A DNA stretch of 11,469 nt, from NCBI GenBank assembly GCA_018065745.1, contig JAGHSS010000112.1, positions 1 to 11,469 on the forward strand, read 5' to 3'. Origin of the DNA: Candidatus Neoflavobacterium equi (GTDB lineage: Bacteria > Bacteroidota > Bacteroidia > Flavobacteriales > Flavobacteriaceae). This document shows, piece after piece, positions 1 to 6,839 of the stretch. The position numbers and the translations under genes are program-made. The notes under the pieces are model-generated. The model was not told the DNA's origin, did not search any database, and saw only the letters and a program-made list of their open reading frames with translations. How positions within the stretch are numbered: the first letter of the stretch is position 1; each line of letters starts with the position of its first letter.

Positions 1-29
1 ATTTACACTAACTAATTAAACTGTAAGAA

Positions 30-470
30 ATGAAAAAATTATTAAGTCTTGTTGCGATTATAGCATTCAGCGCAACATCATTTGCACAAACAAAAGGTCC
101 AAAAATTGAATTTAAAGCAAAAGAAAACACCATTGATTATGGAACTGTTTCTAGAGATTCTGACTCAGGATTAAGAACTTTTGAATTTAAAAATACGGGT
201 GATGCACCTTTAATCGTTACGAATGTACAATCATCATGTGGATGTACAGTTCCATCAAAACCAACAGAACCAATCATGCCAGGTAAAGAAGGTAAAATTG
301 ATGTAAAATACAATATGTCTCCAGGGAAAATTGCTAAAACTATCACAGTTGAATCAAATGCAGTTAACGTTCCAGAAGGACGTGTTTCTTTGAGAATCAA
401 AGGAGAAGTTGTGGTTAAAGAAGCTAAAAGCGACTTGGAAAAACCAAAAGCAGTAATGCAAACTAAATAA
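30..470 (+). CDS. DUF1573 family secreted protein
   Basis: The 146-residue product starts with a clear Sec signal peptide: MKK, a hydrophobic core, and a likely cleavage after SFAQ near residue 20. The rest is one small beta-rich domain of the DUF1573 type. Its signatures are the opening 'IDYGTV', the phrase 'FEFKNTGDAPLIV' and the cysteine pair SSCGCTVP (about residues 69-72), followed by 'PGKEGKIDVKYN'. Such domains are Ig-like/ASH-like and common in Bacteroidetes periplasmic or surface proteins, but no biochemical function is established. The C-terminal tail is lysine-rich and probably disordered. The ATG is preceded by an A-rich stretch and no strong Shine-Dalgarno, as is usual in this phylum. 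Its promoter would lie left of the window. It converges on the cbb3 locus and shows no functional link to it. The family call is firm; the role is unknown. Confidence 0.9.
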   Translation: MKKLLSLVAIIAFSATSFAQTKGPKIEFKAKENTIDYGTVSRDSDSGLRTFEFKNTGDAPLIVTNVQSSCGCTVPSKPTEPIMPGKEGKIDVKYNMSPGKIAKTITVESNAVNVPEGRVSLRIKGEVVVKEAKSDLEKPKAVMQTK

Positions 471-483
471 TAAAACACCATAT

Positions 484-518
484 AAAAAGGGGCAATCTTT
501 ACAGATTGCCCCTTTTTT
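484..518. terminator. Bidirectional intrinsic terminator
   Basis: A 10-bp perfect stem, GGGGCAATCT (489-498) with AGATTGCCCC (503-512), has a 4-base loop. It is flanked by five A on the left and six T on the right, so it has a T-tract when read from either strand. It sits between the convergent DUF1573 gene and the TauE/SafE-like gene and should end transcription of both. Confidence 0.93.
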
Positions 519-531
519 ATTTGCCTAAATA

Positions 532-1233
532 TTAATGACATACACTGTGTGCTCCAATAATCAAATTTAATGTACTTGGCGAAAGGTAGGGAATGGAAAG
601 TCCCAAACCGCGAATCACAAAGAAAACACCAAGCAGACAGGTCAGTACTGGAATCCCTTTCTGTATGTAGCCGCGCACTTTTGGCGTCATTGCATCCAGC
701 AGCAACTTGATCAACAACATCAAAGGAACGGTGCCCAAACCATAACTAAACATAAATTTGGCGGCCTCGCTGTAATCCTGTGTGCCCAAAGCGCCAAACA
801 AAGCGACATAAACCAAGCCGCAGGGCAAGAATCCATTTAAAACTCCTACCACAAAAAAACTAAATGCCTTTTTGGATTTGATTTGCTGCCCCAACTGTTT
901 TTTAATCAAACTTATGCCACGGCCCAATTTGCCGTTGAACTGTTGCAATCCCAACATCTTTGAAGAAAAGAGGGAAAAAACAATCATCGCGATTCCCAAA
1001 ACAATGGACAGCTGTTGCTGTATTCCCGCAAGGAAAAATCCCCTTCCCAAGGTGCCAAAAAACAACCCCATCAGGGTGTAGGTCAAAAGTCTCCCCAAGT
1101 GATAACTCAGTAATTGCGCCTGCTTTTTAAAGGTTGAAGTGCGAGAAACAGGCAGCATTAACGCAATGGGACCACACATCCCAACACAGTGCAGACTGCT
1201 AAACAATCCCAGGATAAAAGCGCCCCAAATCAT
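532..1233 (-). CDS. DsbD-like/TauE-SafE family membrane protein of the cbb3 locus
   Basis: This is a polytopic inner-membrane protein of 233 residues with about six hydrophobic segments. The N-terminus carries the motif HCVGMCGP (residues 15-22) inside the first helix, and GFLPCGLVY (about 134-142) begins the second half. This paired Cys arrangement is typical of the COG2836/DsbD_2 group, which databases often label 'sulfite exporter TauE/SafE'. Members sit beside cco genes in many bacteria, so a role in moving copper or reducing equivalents for cbb3 assembly is more plausible than sulfite export. That is inference from context. The protein ends in SVCH, which could add a metal ligand. Its ATG follows the fixH stop after one base (TGA-G-ATG on the minus strand), so translation is probably coupled. 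It is the last gene of the operon and is followed by a terminator. Confidence 0.85.
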   Translation of the reverse strand: MIWGAFILGLFSSLHCVGMCGPIALMLPVSRTSTFKKQAQLLSYHLGRLLTYTLMGLFFGTLGRGFFLAGIQQQLSIVLGIAMIVFSLFSSKMLGLQQFNGKLGRGISLIKKQLGQQIKSKKAFSFFVVGVLNGFLPCGLVYVALFGALGTQDYSEAAKFMFSYGLGTVPLMLLIKLLLDAMTPKVRGYIQKGIPVLTCLLGVFFVIRGLGLSIPYLSPSTLNLIIGAHSVCH

Positions 1234-1234
1234 C

Positions 1235-1684
1235 TCAGTCTATTTTTACTGTTTCAGTAACCATATATGGAATGCCGTTGTGCTTCCAATCTACAACCAC
1301 TTCCCAAACACCTGAAGCCAGGTTGGTATTGGGAACAACAAAGTTTAAATGTTCCAATTTCAGTTTGAAATTTTGATCCAACTTTTCATCAGACGCTCTG
1401 TACAAACTCACGCTTCCCACAATTTTAGTGTAGTCAAAATGTTCTGGAAAGTGAATGATCATCCCTTTTGAAATTGGAATTATTTGCACGGGGCTGACCA
1501 ACACACGCGCATTGTTTTTTTTGAGGTATACAGAATCTACCTCTTTTTCTTTTTTGTAATATTCTTCTGTGACCATTTGATGGTCGTATGCTTTATTAGA
1601 TTGTACTTGCAAGACAAAATACAGGATAAAACTCATAAACAAAGCAAATGCTATCACGATACAGGTTCCCCAATTGAATTTCAT
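1235..1684 (-). CDS. ccoH: cbb3 oxidase assembly protein CcoH/FixH
   Basis: The product has 149 residues: a short N-terminal segment (MKFNWGT), one membrane helix (about residues 8-28), then a periplasmic domain. After the helix comes a charged stretch with EEYYKKEKEVDS (about 40-51), and later a beta-sandwich-like region ending in GVWEVVVDWKHNG (about 125-137). This matches the FixH/CcoH family, needed for assembly or stability of cbb3 oxidase although its exact action is unsettled. It lies between ccoG and the TauE/SafE-like gene, the usual order in Bacteroidetes. The upstream gap to ccoG is 98 bp and contains a G/C-rich hairpin but no -7 promoter element that I can see. It is therefore probably transcribed from upstream. 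Sequence conservation in this family is low, so the call rests partly on context. Confidence 0.88.
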   Translation of the reverse strand: MKFNWGTCIVIAFALFMSFILYFVLQVQSNKAYDHQMVTEEYYKKEKEVDSVYLKKNNARVLVSPVQIIPISKGMIIHFPEHFDYTKIVGSVSLYRASDEKLDQNFKLKLEHLNFVVPNTNLASGVWEVVVDWKHNGIPYMVTETVKID

Positions 1685-1748
1685 AATGGTAATTTTTAAG
1701 TGGTTTATATTTTGGTCTTTTTCTTTGGTTTGGTTTTGTTTTTTAAAA

Positions 1749-1768
1749 CCTCCCCGTTGCCAGGGAGG
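1749..1768. other. Intergenic hairpin between ccoG and fixH
   Basis: CCTCCC (1749-1754) pairs with GGGAGG (1763-1768) around an 8-base loop. Read on the minus strand the hairpin is followed by only four T and then A-rich sequence. It is therefore at best a weak terminator; it could also protect a 3' end or mark a processing site in the mRNA. It fills the 98-bp gap after the ccoG stop. Confidence 0.55.
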
Positions 1769-1782
1769 GTGATTTTTAAAAA

Positions 1783-3201
1783 CTAGTTGAAACTTCTTGG
1801 ACTCAAGAAATTTGTTTTGGTGGTTTCAATCAGCACCTGGCCGTTGTAAACTTCTATGATCAACTCTGTTTTATCGCGTTCCAATAAAACCTGAGGTATT
1901 TCAATAAACAGCGTTCCTTGGGACATCCCCTGGGACGGAATTTGCATTTTTTCTTTTCCAACAATTTGCACTGTCGCAGGAATATTTGCCACTTTAAAGG
2001 TCACTTCATTGTAGTCAACAACGGTTTTGTTGACCAATTTAAAAGTAAACACATTGCTGATGTTTGCGCCCTTGTGCTCAAAGAGTTGTCCAGGCAATCT
2101 CAATATATTGGCCTCAACATCGCTTCTCAAAAACAACAGTCCAACAAACAACAGAATCAAAGCGCCCAAAACTCCCAAATAGGCCTTCATGCGCAGGGTG
2201 AATTTAAAAGGTTCTTTTGCTTTTATCCCGCGTTCTGAAGCAAAGGTGATCAAGTTGGGTTGCATTTCCAGACTGTGCATCACGTGGTTACACTCATCAA
2301 TACAAGCCGTGCAGTTGATGCATTCCAACTGGGTTCCATTTCTGATGTCTATTCCAGTAGGACAGACGTGAACACAGCGTTTACAGTCAATACAGTCCCC
2401 TTTTCCCAAGGCTTTTCTGTCTTCTTTTTTAACCATTTTGGCCCTTCCGGAAGTACCTTCTCCCCTCACATAATCATAGGCAACAACCACAGATTTATCA
2501 TCCAAGAGTACCCCTTGTAGCCTTCCATAAGGACAGGCGATGATGCAAACCTGCTCTCTGAACCAAGCGTAGATAAAGTAAAAAACACCTGTAAAACACA
2601 GCAGTGCAATAAGCGTACTGCTGTTGTGGAAAGGTCCTTTTCTCACCATGTCCAAAACAACGTCACTCCCAATGATGTAAGCCAAGAAAATATTGGCAAT
2701 GGCAAAAGATATGAGGAAGTAAAGCAGGTATTTGAAACTGCGTTTTCTGATTTTCTCAGCGTCCCACGCCTGTTTGTCCAATTTGATCTGTGCAGTTCTG
2801 TCTCCCTCAATCCAGTAGTCTATGCGTCTGAAAACCATTTCCATGAAAATGGTCTGCGGACAAATCCAACCGCAAAACAACCTTCCAAAGGCTACTGTAA
2901 ACAAGGTTACTCCCACAATGCCGATGATCAAAATCAAAACCAACAAGTAAAAATCCTGTGGCCAAAACGGCGCTCCAAACAAACTGAACTTGCGGTCAAT
3001 GATGTTGAACAAAAACAGCTGATTGCCGTTGATGTGTATGAAAGGCGCAGAAAATAAAAACAGCAAAAGCAGATAGCTTACATATTTTCTTTGATTGTAT
3101 AAGCGTCCGTTAGGTTTTTTTGGATGTAGGAAAATGCGTTTTCCCTCTTTGTCAATCGTTCCAATATGATCTCTAAAGTCATCCTCAGTATGTTGAGACA
3201 T
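1783..3201 (-). CDS. ccoG: Cytochrome c oxidase accessory protein CcoG (polyferredoxin)
   Basis: This is a 472-residue membrane iron-sulfur protein of the FixG/RdxA/CcoG family, involved in cbb3 assembly; in other bacteria it has been linked to reduction of copper for the oxidase. Visible features are a first helix (about 41-54), helices around 83-106, 156-178 and 195-212, and CGWICPQ (Cys110, Cys114). CIIACPYGR follows (Cys219, Cys223). Next come two ferredoxin-type [4Fe-4S] motifs: Cys270/273/276/280 in CIDCKRCVHVCP and Cys294/297/300/304 in CINCTACIDEC. A fifth helix (about 340-358) leads to a C-terminal Ig-like domain (from about 375). Full length for the family. The start MSQHTEDDFRDHIGTIDKEGKR is typical of flavobacterial homologues. 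A terminator-like hairpin lies just upstream, between ccoP and this gene, with no room for a promoter after it, so expression probably depends on read-through. Confidence 0.95.
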   Translation of the reverse strand: MSQHTEDDFRDHIGTIDKEGKRIFLHPKKPNGRLYNQRKYVSYLLLLFLFSAPFIHINGNQLFLFNIIDRKFSLFGAPFWPQDFYLLVLILIIGIVGVTLFTVAFGRLFCGWICPQTIFMEMVFRRIDYWIEGDRTAQIKLDKQAWDAEKIRKRSFKYLLYFLISFAIANIFLAYIIGSDVVLDMVRKGPFHNSSTLIALLCFTGVFYFIYAWFREQVCIIACPYGRLQGVLLDDKSVVVAYDYVRGEGTSGRAKMVKKEDRKALGKGDCIDCKRCVHVCPTGIDIRNGTQLECINCTACIDECNHVMHSLEMQPNLITFASERGIKAKEPFKFTLRMKAYLGVLGALILLFVGLLFLRSDVEANILRLPGQLFEHKGANISNVFTFKLVNKTVVDYNEVTFKVANIPATVQIVGKEKMQIPSQGMSQGTLFIEIPQVLLERDKTELIIEVYNGQVLIETTKTNFLSPRSFN

Positions 3202-3214
3202 GTTTTTTGGATTT

Positions 3215-3251
3215 AAAAAAACGGTTCATGTCCATCACTGGAAATGAACCG
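3215..3251 (-). terminator. Internal intrinsic terminator between ccoP and ccoG
   Basis: On the minus strand an 8-bp stem, CGGTTCAT (3251-3244) with ATGAACCG (3229-3222), encloses a 14-base loop and is followed directly by seven T (complement of A 3215-3221). It lies 21 bases beyond the ccoP stop. Only 13 bases separate its T-tract from the ccoG ATG. The large loop suggests partial rather than complete termination. Confidence 0.75.
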
Positions 3252-3272
3252 CTAGAATTAATTATGGGACTA

Positions 3273-4157
3273 CTACTTTGCCGGTGTAGTTTTCAGTTCT
3301 CCTTCTGGAGCTTTTGGATCCACAGGATTACTCCCTTGAAGACTCAAAACATAACTGGCAATTTTTTCTATTTCAGAAGGTTTGATGATTTCTTTCCAAG
3401 CTACCATCCCCTTGCCTGAACGACCACCTTCCATAATGGTGTTAAATACTTCTTTGACATCTCCTCCAAGAATCCAGTATTCATCTGTCAGGTTGGGCCC
3501 AATTGCTCCTCCTGCATCTGGTCTGTGACACGCCACACAATTGGTTTCAAAAAGTGCTTTTCCCTTAGCCAAATCTGAAGGCTCAGTCAACAACACTACA
3601 TTTTCAACACTTTTGGTGTCTGGAGCAGTTAATTTATACAATTCAACAGCCTTGGTTGCCTCAGCCATTTCTTTTTGAAATTCTTGGTGCTGATTGTCAT
3701 AATCTAAAACGTGGTATTTGGTCAGGTAAATAATCGCAAATGCAATACAACCATAGAACAAATACACCCACCACGGTGGCAAATCATTATCTAATTCTTT
3801 GATGCCGTCATAATCGTGATCCATCGTGATGGAAGCTTCCTCCTCCATCTTTTTGGTGCGCGTCAATTTGTTGACAAAATTTTTAAACCCTGGAGTTTCA
3901 GTAAACCATTGGTCATCTTCAGCTTCATGAGCTTCCCACTGTTCTGGAGTCATCACAGAGCGCATCAAAGCGTTTAGTGCTGAAACAACCATTTCAATAG
4001 CGATGAGCAGCAGTAAGAAAAAGGCCAGAATCAACATCACAATTGGATATCTCACAAAAGCCGGTTGATCTCCAGAATCAATCGCCCACTCCATTCCAAT
4101 AAAAAACAGAAAGAATAAAAGTGGAACCCTTACATATACAGGAAAGAATTTTTTCAT
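3273..4157 (-). CDS. ccoP: cbb3 oxidase cytochrome c subunit CcoP, mono-heme form
   Basis: The 294-residue subunit accepts electrons and passes them toward CcoNO. Two N-terminal helices (about 10-22 and 37-58) precede the classic FixP/CcoP stretch 'DGIKELDNDLPPWWVYLFY' (117-135), which runs into a third helix (about 129-146). A coiled, charged linker (about 150-195) leads to a single cytochrome c domain with CVACH (Cys207, Cys210, His211) and a probable Met ligand at 251 in GKGMVAW. Proteobacterial CcoP normally has two CXXCH motifs; only one is present here. The tail (275-294) is rich in Pro and Lys. Its ATG overlaps the ccoQ stop as ATGA (4157-4154), which indicates coupled translation. A terminator hairpin follows. 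Confidence 0.95.
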   Translation of the reverse strand: MKKFFPVYVRVPLLFFLFFIGMEWAIDSGDQPAFVRYPIVMLILAFFLLLLIAIEMVVSALNALMRSVMTPEQWEAHEAEDDQWFTETPGFKNFVNKLTRTKKMEEEASITMDHDYDGIKELDNDLPPWWVYLFYGCIAFAIIYLTKYHVLDYDNQHQEFQKEMAEATKAVELYKLTAPDTKSVENVVLLTEPSDLAKGKALFETNCVACHRPDAGGAIGPNLTDEYWILGGDVKEVFNTIMEGGRSGKGMVAWKEIIKPSEIEKIASYVLSLQGSNPVDPKAPEGELKTTPAK

Positions 4158-4351
4158 AGTGTTTCTGTGTTAGATGTTACACAATGATCCTCTAAAGGCA
4201 ATTGACTCAATTCTTCAATTTTTTCTTTGCGGTAGGTAAACACCCACACATAAAGCATGATAAAGAAACTAAAGAAGATCAGTAGGGAGATAATTGGGTA
4301 TATCTCTATACCCAATATCGTATCTAAGTTGTGTTTTATAAATTTTAACAT
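4154..4351 (-). CDS. ccoQ: CcoQ/FixQ-like small cbb3 subunit
   Basis: This small protein of 65 residues has one membrane helix (about 17-39) followed by the basic turn TYRKEKIEELSQLPLED. That matches the shape of CcoQ/FixQ: a single helix and a short charged cytoplasmic tail. Its position between ccoNO (11-bp gap) and ccoP (4-base ATGA overlap) is the canonical ccoQ slot. CcoQ is thought to stabilise the interaction of CcoP with the core. Sequence similarity to proteobacterial CcoQ is weak, so the name depends on position and topology as well as sequence. Confidence 0.85.
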   Translation of the reverse strand: MLKFIKHNLDTILGIEIYPIISLLIFFSFFIMLYVWVFTYRKEKIEELSQLPLEDHCVTSNTETL

Positions 4352-4362
4352 CTGATGTGTTT

Positions 4363-6552
4363 TTAATCTTGTTTAGGCTGTTTAATCTTGATATCTGTTC
4401 CCAGACGTTGTAGGTAAGCAATCATAGAGATAATTTCACGATCTTTCATATCCACATATTGCTCTCCTTTAGCAGCCGCCTTTTCACGTCCTTGCGCATC
4501 ACTCTTAACAAAATCAGGGTCATTTCTCAAATTCTCTTCAATCTGTGCCGCCTGAGCTGCCATGTTTTTACGAGCGTTCAAAATGTCTGCTTCTGTATAT
4601 GGAACACCCAATTTAACCATCACCTCCATTTTCTTTTCAATGTCGCTATAATCTGCTGCTTTGTTGTCAAACAACCATTTGTAACGCGGCATGATTGAAC
4701 CTGCAGAGGTACTTTGTGGATCCCACATGTGGTTAAAGTGCCAGTTGTCATTGTACTTACCACCAATTCGCATCAAGTCAGGACCTGTTCTTTTAGAACC
4801 CCATAAGAATGGGTGATCATATACATATTCTCCAGATTTAGAGTACTCCCCATAACGGGCAACCTCAGATCTGAACGGACGAATCATTTGGGAGTGACAT
4901 CCCACACAACCTTCTCTGATGTATAAATCTCTACCTTCCAATTCCAATGGAGTGTAAGGTTTCACAGAACTGATGGTTGGTATATTTTCTTGAACCACCA
5001 ACGTTGGCACAATTTGAATAATCCCACCAATCAAAATAGCTACTGTAGCTAATACAGTCAATTGTATCGGTTTGCGTTCCAACCATCCGTGGAAGCGCTC
5101 TCCTTTTAGACGTTTTGGAGAAATGCGTTCCAAAGCGGGTGCTTCTGCCAATTCATCTGTGATTTTTTCACCCACTTGAACCGTTTTAATAATGTTGTAA
5201 ACCAATACAAACATTCCAATCAAATAAAGTGTTCCACCCACTGCACGCATGGCATACATCGGCATGATTTGCGTTACTGTTTCCAAGAAGTTTCCATAAA
5301 CCAAAGAACCGTCTGGATTAAATTGTTTCCACATCAAAGCTTGGTTGAAACCAGCTACATAAAGTGGTAGTGTATATAAAATGATCCCCAAGGTTCCAAT
5401 CCAGAAGTGAACGTTCGCCAATTTAGTAGACCACAATTGTGTTTTTGTCAATTTTGGGATCAACCAGTAGATCAATCCAAAAGTCATGAACCCGTTCCAA
5501 GCCAATGCGCCAACGTGAACGTGAGCTACAATCCAATCTGTAAAATGGGCAATTGCATTTACATTTTTCAAAGACAACATAGGTCCCTCAAACGTTGCCA
5601 TTCCATATCCTGTGATTCCCACAACAAAGAATTTCAACACCGGTTCCACACGTACCTTGTCCCAAACTCCTCTCAAGGTTAGCAACCCATTGATCATCCC
5701 TCCCCAAGATGGAGCAATCAACATAATGGAGAATACAACTCCTAAGTTTTGCGCCCATTCTGGCAAAGCTGAATACAATAAATGGTGAGGTCCAGCCCAG
5801 ATGTAAATAAAGATTAAAGACCAAAAGTGTATGATGGACAGACGGTAAGAATACACCGGTCTGTTGGCAGCCTTAGGTAAAAAGTAATACATCAACCCCA
5901 AGAAAGGCGTGGTTAAAAAGAAGGCAACTGCATTGTGACCATACCACCATTGTACCAAAGCATCTTGAACCCCTGCATATACAGAATAAGATTTTAAAGC
6001 ACTAACAGGCAAACTCAAAGAGTTGAAGATGTGCAAAACGGCAACGGTAATGAATGTAGCCAAGTAAAACCATATCGCAACATACAAATGGCGTTCTCTT
6101 CTTCTCAAAATAGTCATGATCATATTGACCCCAAATACCACCCAAATCACTGCAATGGCAATATCTATAGGCCATTCTAATTCAGCGTATTCTTTTGAAG
6201 ACGTGAACCCCAGTGGTAAGGTAATTGCGGCAGCAACTAAAATCAATTGCCAGCCCCAGAAGTTGATGTTGCTCAGTGCATCACTGAACATACGGGTTTT
6301 CAATAAACGTTGCAGTGAATAATACATTCCTGCAAAAATGGCGTTCCCCACAAAGGCAAAGATCACCACATTGGTGTGCAACGGACGTAGTCTACCGTAG
6401 CTCAACCAAGAAATTCCGTCTGTCATCCCTGGAAACAGGTACATCAATGCAACCACAAGGCCCACCAACATCCCCACAACTCCAAAGAAGATTGTAGCGT
6501 ATAGGAATTTCTTTACAATTTTGTTATCGTAATAAAATTGCTGTACTTCCAT
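4363..6552 (-). CDS. ccoNO: Fused cbb3 oxidase subunits I and II (CcoN-CcoO)
   Basis: This 729-residue protein joins the catalytic heme-copper subunit CcoN (about 1-460) to the membrane-anchored cytochrome c subunit CcoO (about 490-729). In the CcoN part, His59 in RPLHTN fits a low-spin heme b ligand. His206 in WYGHN, with His256/His257 in AGPHH, fits the CuB ligands. Tyr250 sits at the position of the cross-linked tyrosine. His344 and His346 in VAHVHVG fit the heme b3 and heme b ligands. The second part keeps its own anchor helix (about 497-520), then CVGCH (Cys549, Cys552, His553) with Met621 in SIMPRYKW as likely axial ligand. The joined reading frame is intact across the linker (460-495). 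This fusion is the usual arrangement in Bacteroidetes. The gene starts 13 bp after ccoS. All residues needed for oxygen reduction appear present. Confidence 0.97.
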   Translation of the reverse strand: MEVQQFYYDNKIVKKFLYATIFFGVVGMLVGLVVALMYLFPGMTDGISWLSYGRLRPLHTNVVIFAFVGNAIFAGMYYSLQRLLKTRMFSDALSNINFWGWQLILVAAAITLPLGFTSSKEYAELEWPIDIAIAVIWVVFGVNMIMTILRRRERHLYVAIWFYLATFITVAVLHIFNSLSLPVSALKSYSVYAGVQDALVQWWYGHNAVAFFLTTPFLGLMYYFLPKAANRPVYSYRLSIIHFWSLIFIYIWAGPHHLLYSALPEWAQNLGVVFSIMLIAPSWGGMINGLLTLRGVWDKVRVEPVLKFFVVGITGYGMATFEGPMLSLKNVNAIAHFTDWIVAHVHVGALAWNGFMTFGLIYWLIPKLTKTQLWSTKLANVHFWIGTLGIILYTLPLYVAGFNQALMWKQFNPDGSLVYGNFLETVTQIMPMYAMRAVGGTLYLIGMFVLVYNIIKTVQVGEKITDELAEAPALERISPKRLKGERFHGWLERKPIQLTVLATVAILIGGIIQIVPTLVVQENIPTISSVKPYTPLELEGRDLYIREGCVGCHSQMIRPFRSEVARYGEYSKSGEYVYDHPFLWGSKRTGPDLMRIGGKYNDNWHFNHMWDPQSTSAGSIMPRYKWLFDNKAADYSDIEKKMEVMVKLGVPYTEADILNARKNMAAQAAQIEENLRNDPDFVKSDAQGREKAAAKGEQYVDMKDREIISMIAYLQRLGTDIKIKQPKQD

Positions 6553-6565
6553 AATTAATTAGTTT

Positions 6566-6739
6566 CTATTTTTGTTTAGGTTTGTTTTTCGTCTTTACCA
6601 ATTCATCCTCAAATAACATCCGCACTGAGGGGGTGTAATCATCGTCAAATTGACCGCTTTTTACTGCTCTGATAAAAGCAATAAGGAAGCAAGCGGCAAC
6701 CACTATACTGATGCTTATCAAGATGTATATCACACTCAT
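6566..6739 (-). CDS. ccoS: cbb3 oxidase maturation protein CcoS
   Basis: CcoS is a small single-helix membrane protein needed for cofactor insertion into cbb3 oxidase. The 57-residue product begins MSVIYILISISIVVAACFLI, then has AFIRAVKSGQFDDDYTPSVRML. The 'SGQFDD' segment after the helix is the family hallmark. I chose the ATG at 6739 over an in-frame ATG at 6772 for two reasons: family members begin at MSVIY, and a -7 promoter element (6765-6758) predicts a transcript start near 6752, downstream of the longer start. The tail is Lys-rich. It is the first gene of the ccoS-NO-Q-P unit and follows ccoI by 96 bp that contain two Fnr-like boxes. Confidence 0.93.
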   Translation of the reverse strand: MSVIYILISISIVVAACFLIAFIRAVKSGQFDDDYTPSVRMLFEDELVKTKNKPKQK

Positions 6740-6757
6740 AGTTCTTGTTTTATAGGT

Positions 6758-6765
6758 CAAATGTA
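6758..6765 (-). promoter_or_regulatory. Promoter -7 element for ccoS-ccoNOQP
   Basis: The minus strand reads TACATTTG, a perfect match to the Bacteroidetes -7 consensus TAnnTTTG. It implies a start near 6752 and a leader of about 13 bases before ccoS. The nearer Fnr-like palindrome is centred 29.5 bp upstream of its first base, which puts the activator near -41.5. Confidence 0.7.
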
Positions 6766-6788
6766 CTCCCATTCATCGGGGGTAAATA

Positions 6789-6800
6789 TGACATTTGTCA
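6789..6800. promoter_or_regulatory. Fnr-like operator, proximal to ccoS
   Basis: TGAC-ATTT-GTCA is a perfect palindrome of two 4-base arms with a 4-base spacer, the half-site and spacer geometry of FNR/CRP-family sites. It is centred at 6794.5, about 42 bp upstream of the predicted ccoS transcript start. The neighbouring Fnr-like protein (9323-10006) is the obvious candidate to bind it. Confidence 0.7.
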
Positions 6801-6825
6801 GCAAGGGGAAAACCAGCGTCAAAAC

Positions 6826-6839
6826 ATGATATTTATCAT
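6826..6839. promoter_or_regulatory. Fnr-like operator, distal to ccoS
   Basis: ATGATATTTATCAT contains TGAT-ATTT-ATCA, the core of the canonical FNR site TTGAT-N4-ATCAA. It is centred 38 bp upstream of the proximal box and overlaps the ccoI stop codon; the TGA is part of one half-site. The spacer is the same as in the other two boxes. It could hold a second dimer upstream of the ccoS promoter. Confidence 0.6.

Noticed and set aside
137..541. Minus-strand open frame of 134 codons opposite the DUF1573 gene
   Set aside because: It is antisense to a gene with a clear signal peptide and family match, runs through the terminator, and has no recognisable protein features.
2626..3057. Plus-strand open frame of 143 codons inside ccoG
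   Set aside because: It is antisense to conserved CcoG membrane and Cys motifs and resembles no protein I know.
6740..6772. Longer CcoS start (MGVHLTYKTRT...) at 6772
   Set aside because: The extra 11 residues are not CcoS-like, and the predicted transcript starts near 6752, downstream of that ATG.
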